A stretch of DNA of 5,987 nt from assembly GCA_020425885.1 (NCBI GenBank), contig JAGQRA010000021.1, forward strand, positions 1-5,987. Reading direction: 5' to 3'. This document shows, one piece after another, positions 5,390-5,987 of the stretch. The number at the start of each line of letters is the position of its first letter. Position 1 is the stretch's first letter. The notes beneath the pieces are model-generated. The model worked only from the letters and a program-made list of their open reading frames with translations. It had not been told where the DNA came from and searched no databases. This DNA comes from Planctomycetota bacterium. Lineage in GTDB: Bacteria; Planctomycetota; UBA1135; UBA2386. A program made the translations under genes and the position numbers.

Positions 5390-5987
5390 CTACCACAGCC
5401 CGGTCGCGAAGCTGAGCCACGCCGTGAAGTCCGGCGACACATGACCCTTGAGGTCCTCGCCCAGGGCGAACTCGATGGCGCTGCCATCGAGCACCCGATA
5501 GCGGCCGCCGACCCAGATCAGCATCTGTTCGCGGGCGACGTTCGGGATGTCCAGCGGGCGCAGCGTCGAGGTCTCGTACTCGGCCTGCACGAAGCCGCAC
5601 AGGTTGTCGGTCAGGGCCACCTCGATCCCGAGCGCGGCCGAGGAGACGTCGGCGAACTCGAACGTCGTGCCCGGTCGCGGGCGTCGACTGCCGGCGAACG
5701 TGTGCTGCAGATGGCCGTAGCATCTGGCGGCCTCGAGGTCGTGTTCGAGCAGGACCCCGATCGAGCCGTCGAGGCCGCCGTTGCCGTAGCCGCGGCTCTC
5801 GTCGCCGGTCGGCAACTCGACGCCGCCACGCAAGGCAAGGCCGAGTCCGGAGCGCGGCGCGGTCAGGTTCCAGGTCAGGGTCAGCGGCAGATCCATCAGC
5901 TCGAGGCCGCCGGGCTCGACCGCGAAGACCGAGGTCCCGTTCTCGCTGGCGTCGACGTCCAGCTGGTCGCGGGCCACGGTGTCACGA
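5390..5987 (-). CDS. Outer-membrane beta-barrel protein, DUF3187-like, C-terminal part (partial)
   Basis: The frame is open from the right edge of the window to a TAG at 5392-5390, giving 198 visible codons; the start and any signal peptide lie outside. The sequence alternates polar and hydrophobic residues in short strands, as in a barrel, for example LPLTLTWNLTAP, GLGLALRGGVELPTGD and EQMLIWVGGRYRV. The loop ELPTGDESRGYGNGGLDGSI (about 5824-5765) resembles the PTGD / G-G-NGG-D turn common in barrels with this domain. The near-terminal SPDFTAWLSF and final Trp fit DUF3187-like proteins and the aromatic C-terminal signal recognised by the outer-membrane assembly machinery. A GTG at 5977 could be read as a start, but the frame continues upstream and the homologous architecture is longer, so this is internal. 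The gene converges on the plus-strand operon and shows no functional link to it. The barrel assignment is fairly sure; the DUF3187 name is from pattern memory and less so. Confidence 0.75.
   Translation of the reverse strand, partial: RDTVARDQLDVDASENGTSVFAVEPGGLELMDLPLTLTWNLTAPRSGLGLALRGGVELPTGDESRGYGNGGLDGSIGVLLEHDLEAARCYGHLQHTFAGSRRPRPGTTFEFADVSSAALGIEVALTDNLCGFVQAEYETSTLRPLDIPNVAREQMLIWVGGRYRVLDGSAIEFALGEDLKGHVSPDFTAWLSFATGLW

Overview
The window is GC-rich throughout, with long dense ORFs and strong G/C preference at third codon positions. It holds two divergent transcription blocks followed by a convergent gene. An outer-membrane barrel-type protein ending in an aromatic residue indicates a Gram-negative cell plan. 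The mix of ThiC, CvpA, a DUF3187-like barrel and large proteins of unknown function would fit Planctomycetota or another GC-rich diderm lineage, but the sequence alone does not fix the phylum.

Left block, minus strand (about 1-1341). cvpA (553-1341) encodes a four-helix inner-membrane protein of the colicin V production family. Downstream, on the same strand, is the 5' part of thiC (1-361, running off the left edge), which makes the HMP pyrimidine of thiamine. Between them lies a well-conserved TPP riboswitch (about 367-444). Its last helix runs into the thiC Shine-Dalgarno region, so thiC is most likely switched off by its end product. A set of overlapping inverted repeats (496-542) lies between the cvpA stop and the riboswitch.

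Central block, plus strand (1427-5296). Two large genes make up a probable two-gene operon. The first (1427-3097, 556 aa) has no family I can name; it has two beta-rich modules flanking helical and acidic segments. The second (best start 3194, 700 aa) is a long alpha-helical, TPR-like protein ending in a DUF2325-type Rossmann-like domain. A strong stem-loop (3111-3132) lies between them. This pair is the least explained and most interesting part of the window. Nothing in it resembles a secretion signal or membrane segment, so both products are probably cytoplasmic.

Right end, minus strand (5390-5987). This is the C-terminal part of a beta-barrel outer-membrane protein resembling DUF3187, convergent with the operon. 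The 93-base gap between them contains a short AT-rich island but no convincing intrinsic terminator.

There is no tRNA, rRNA, CRISPR array, insertion sequence or phage gene here. Apart from the two-gene operon of unknown function, the window looks like ordinary chromosome.
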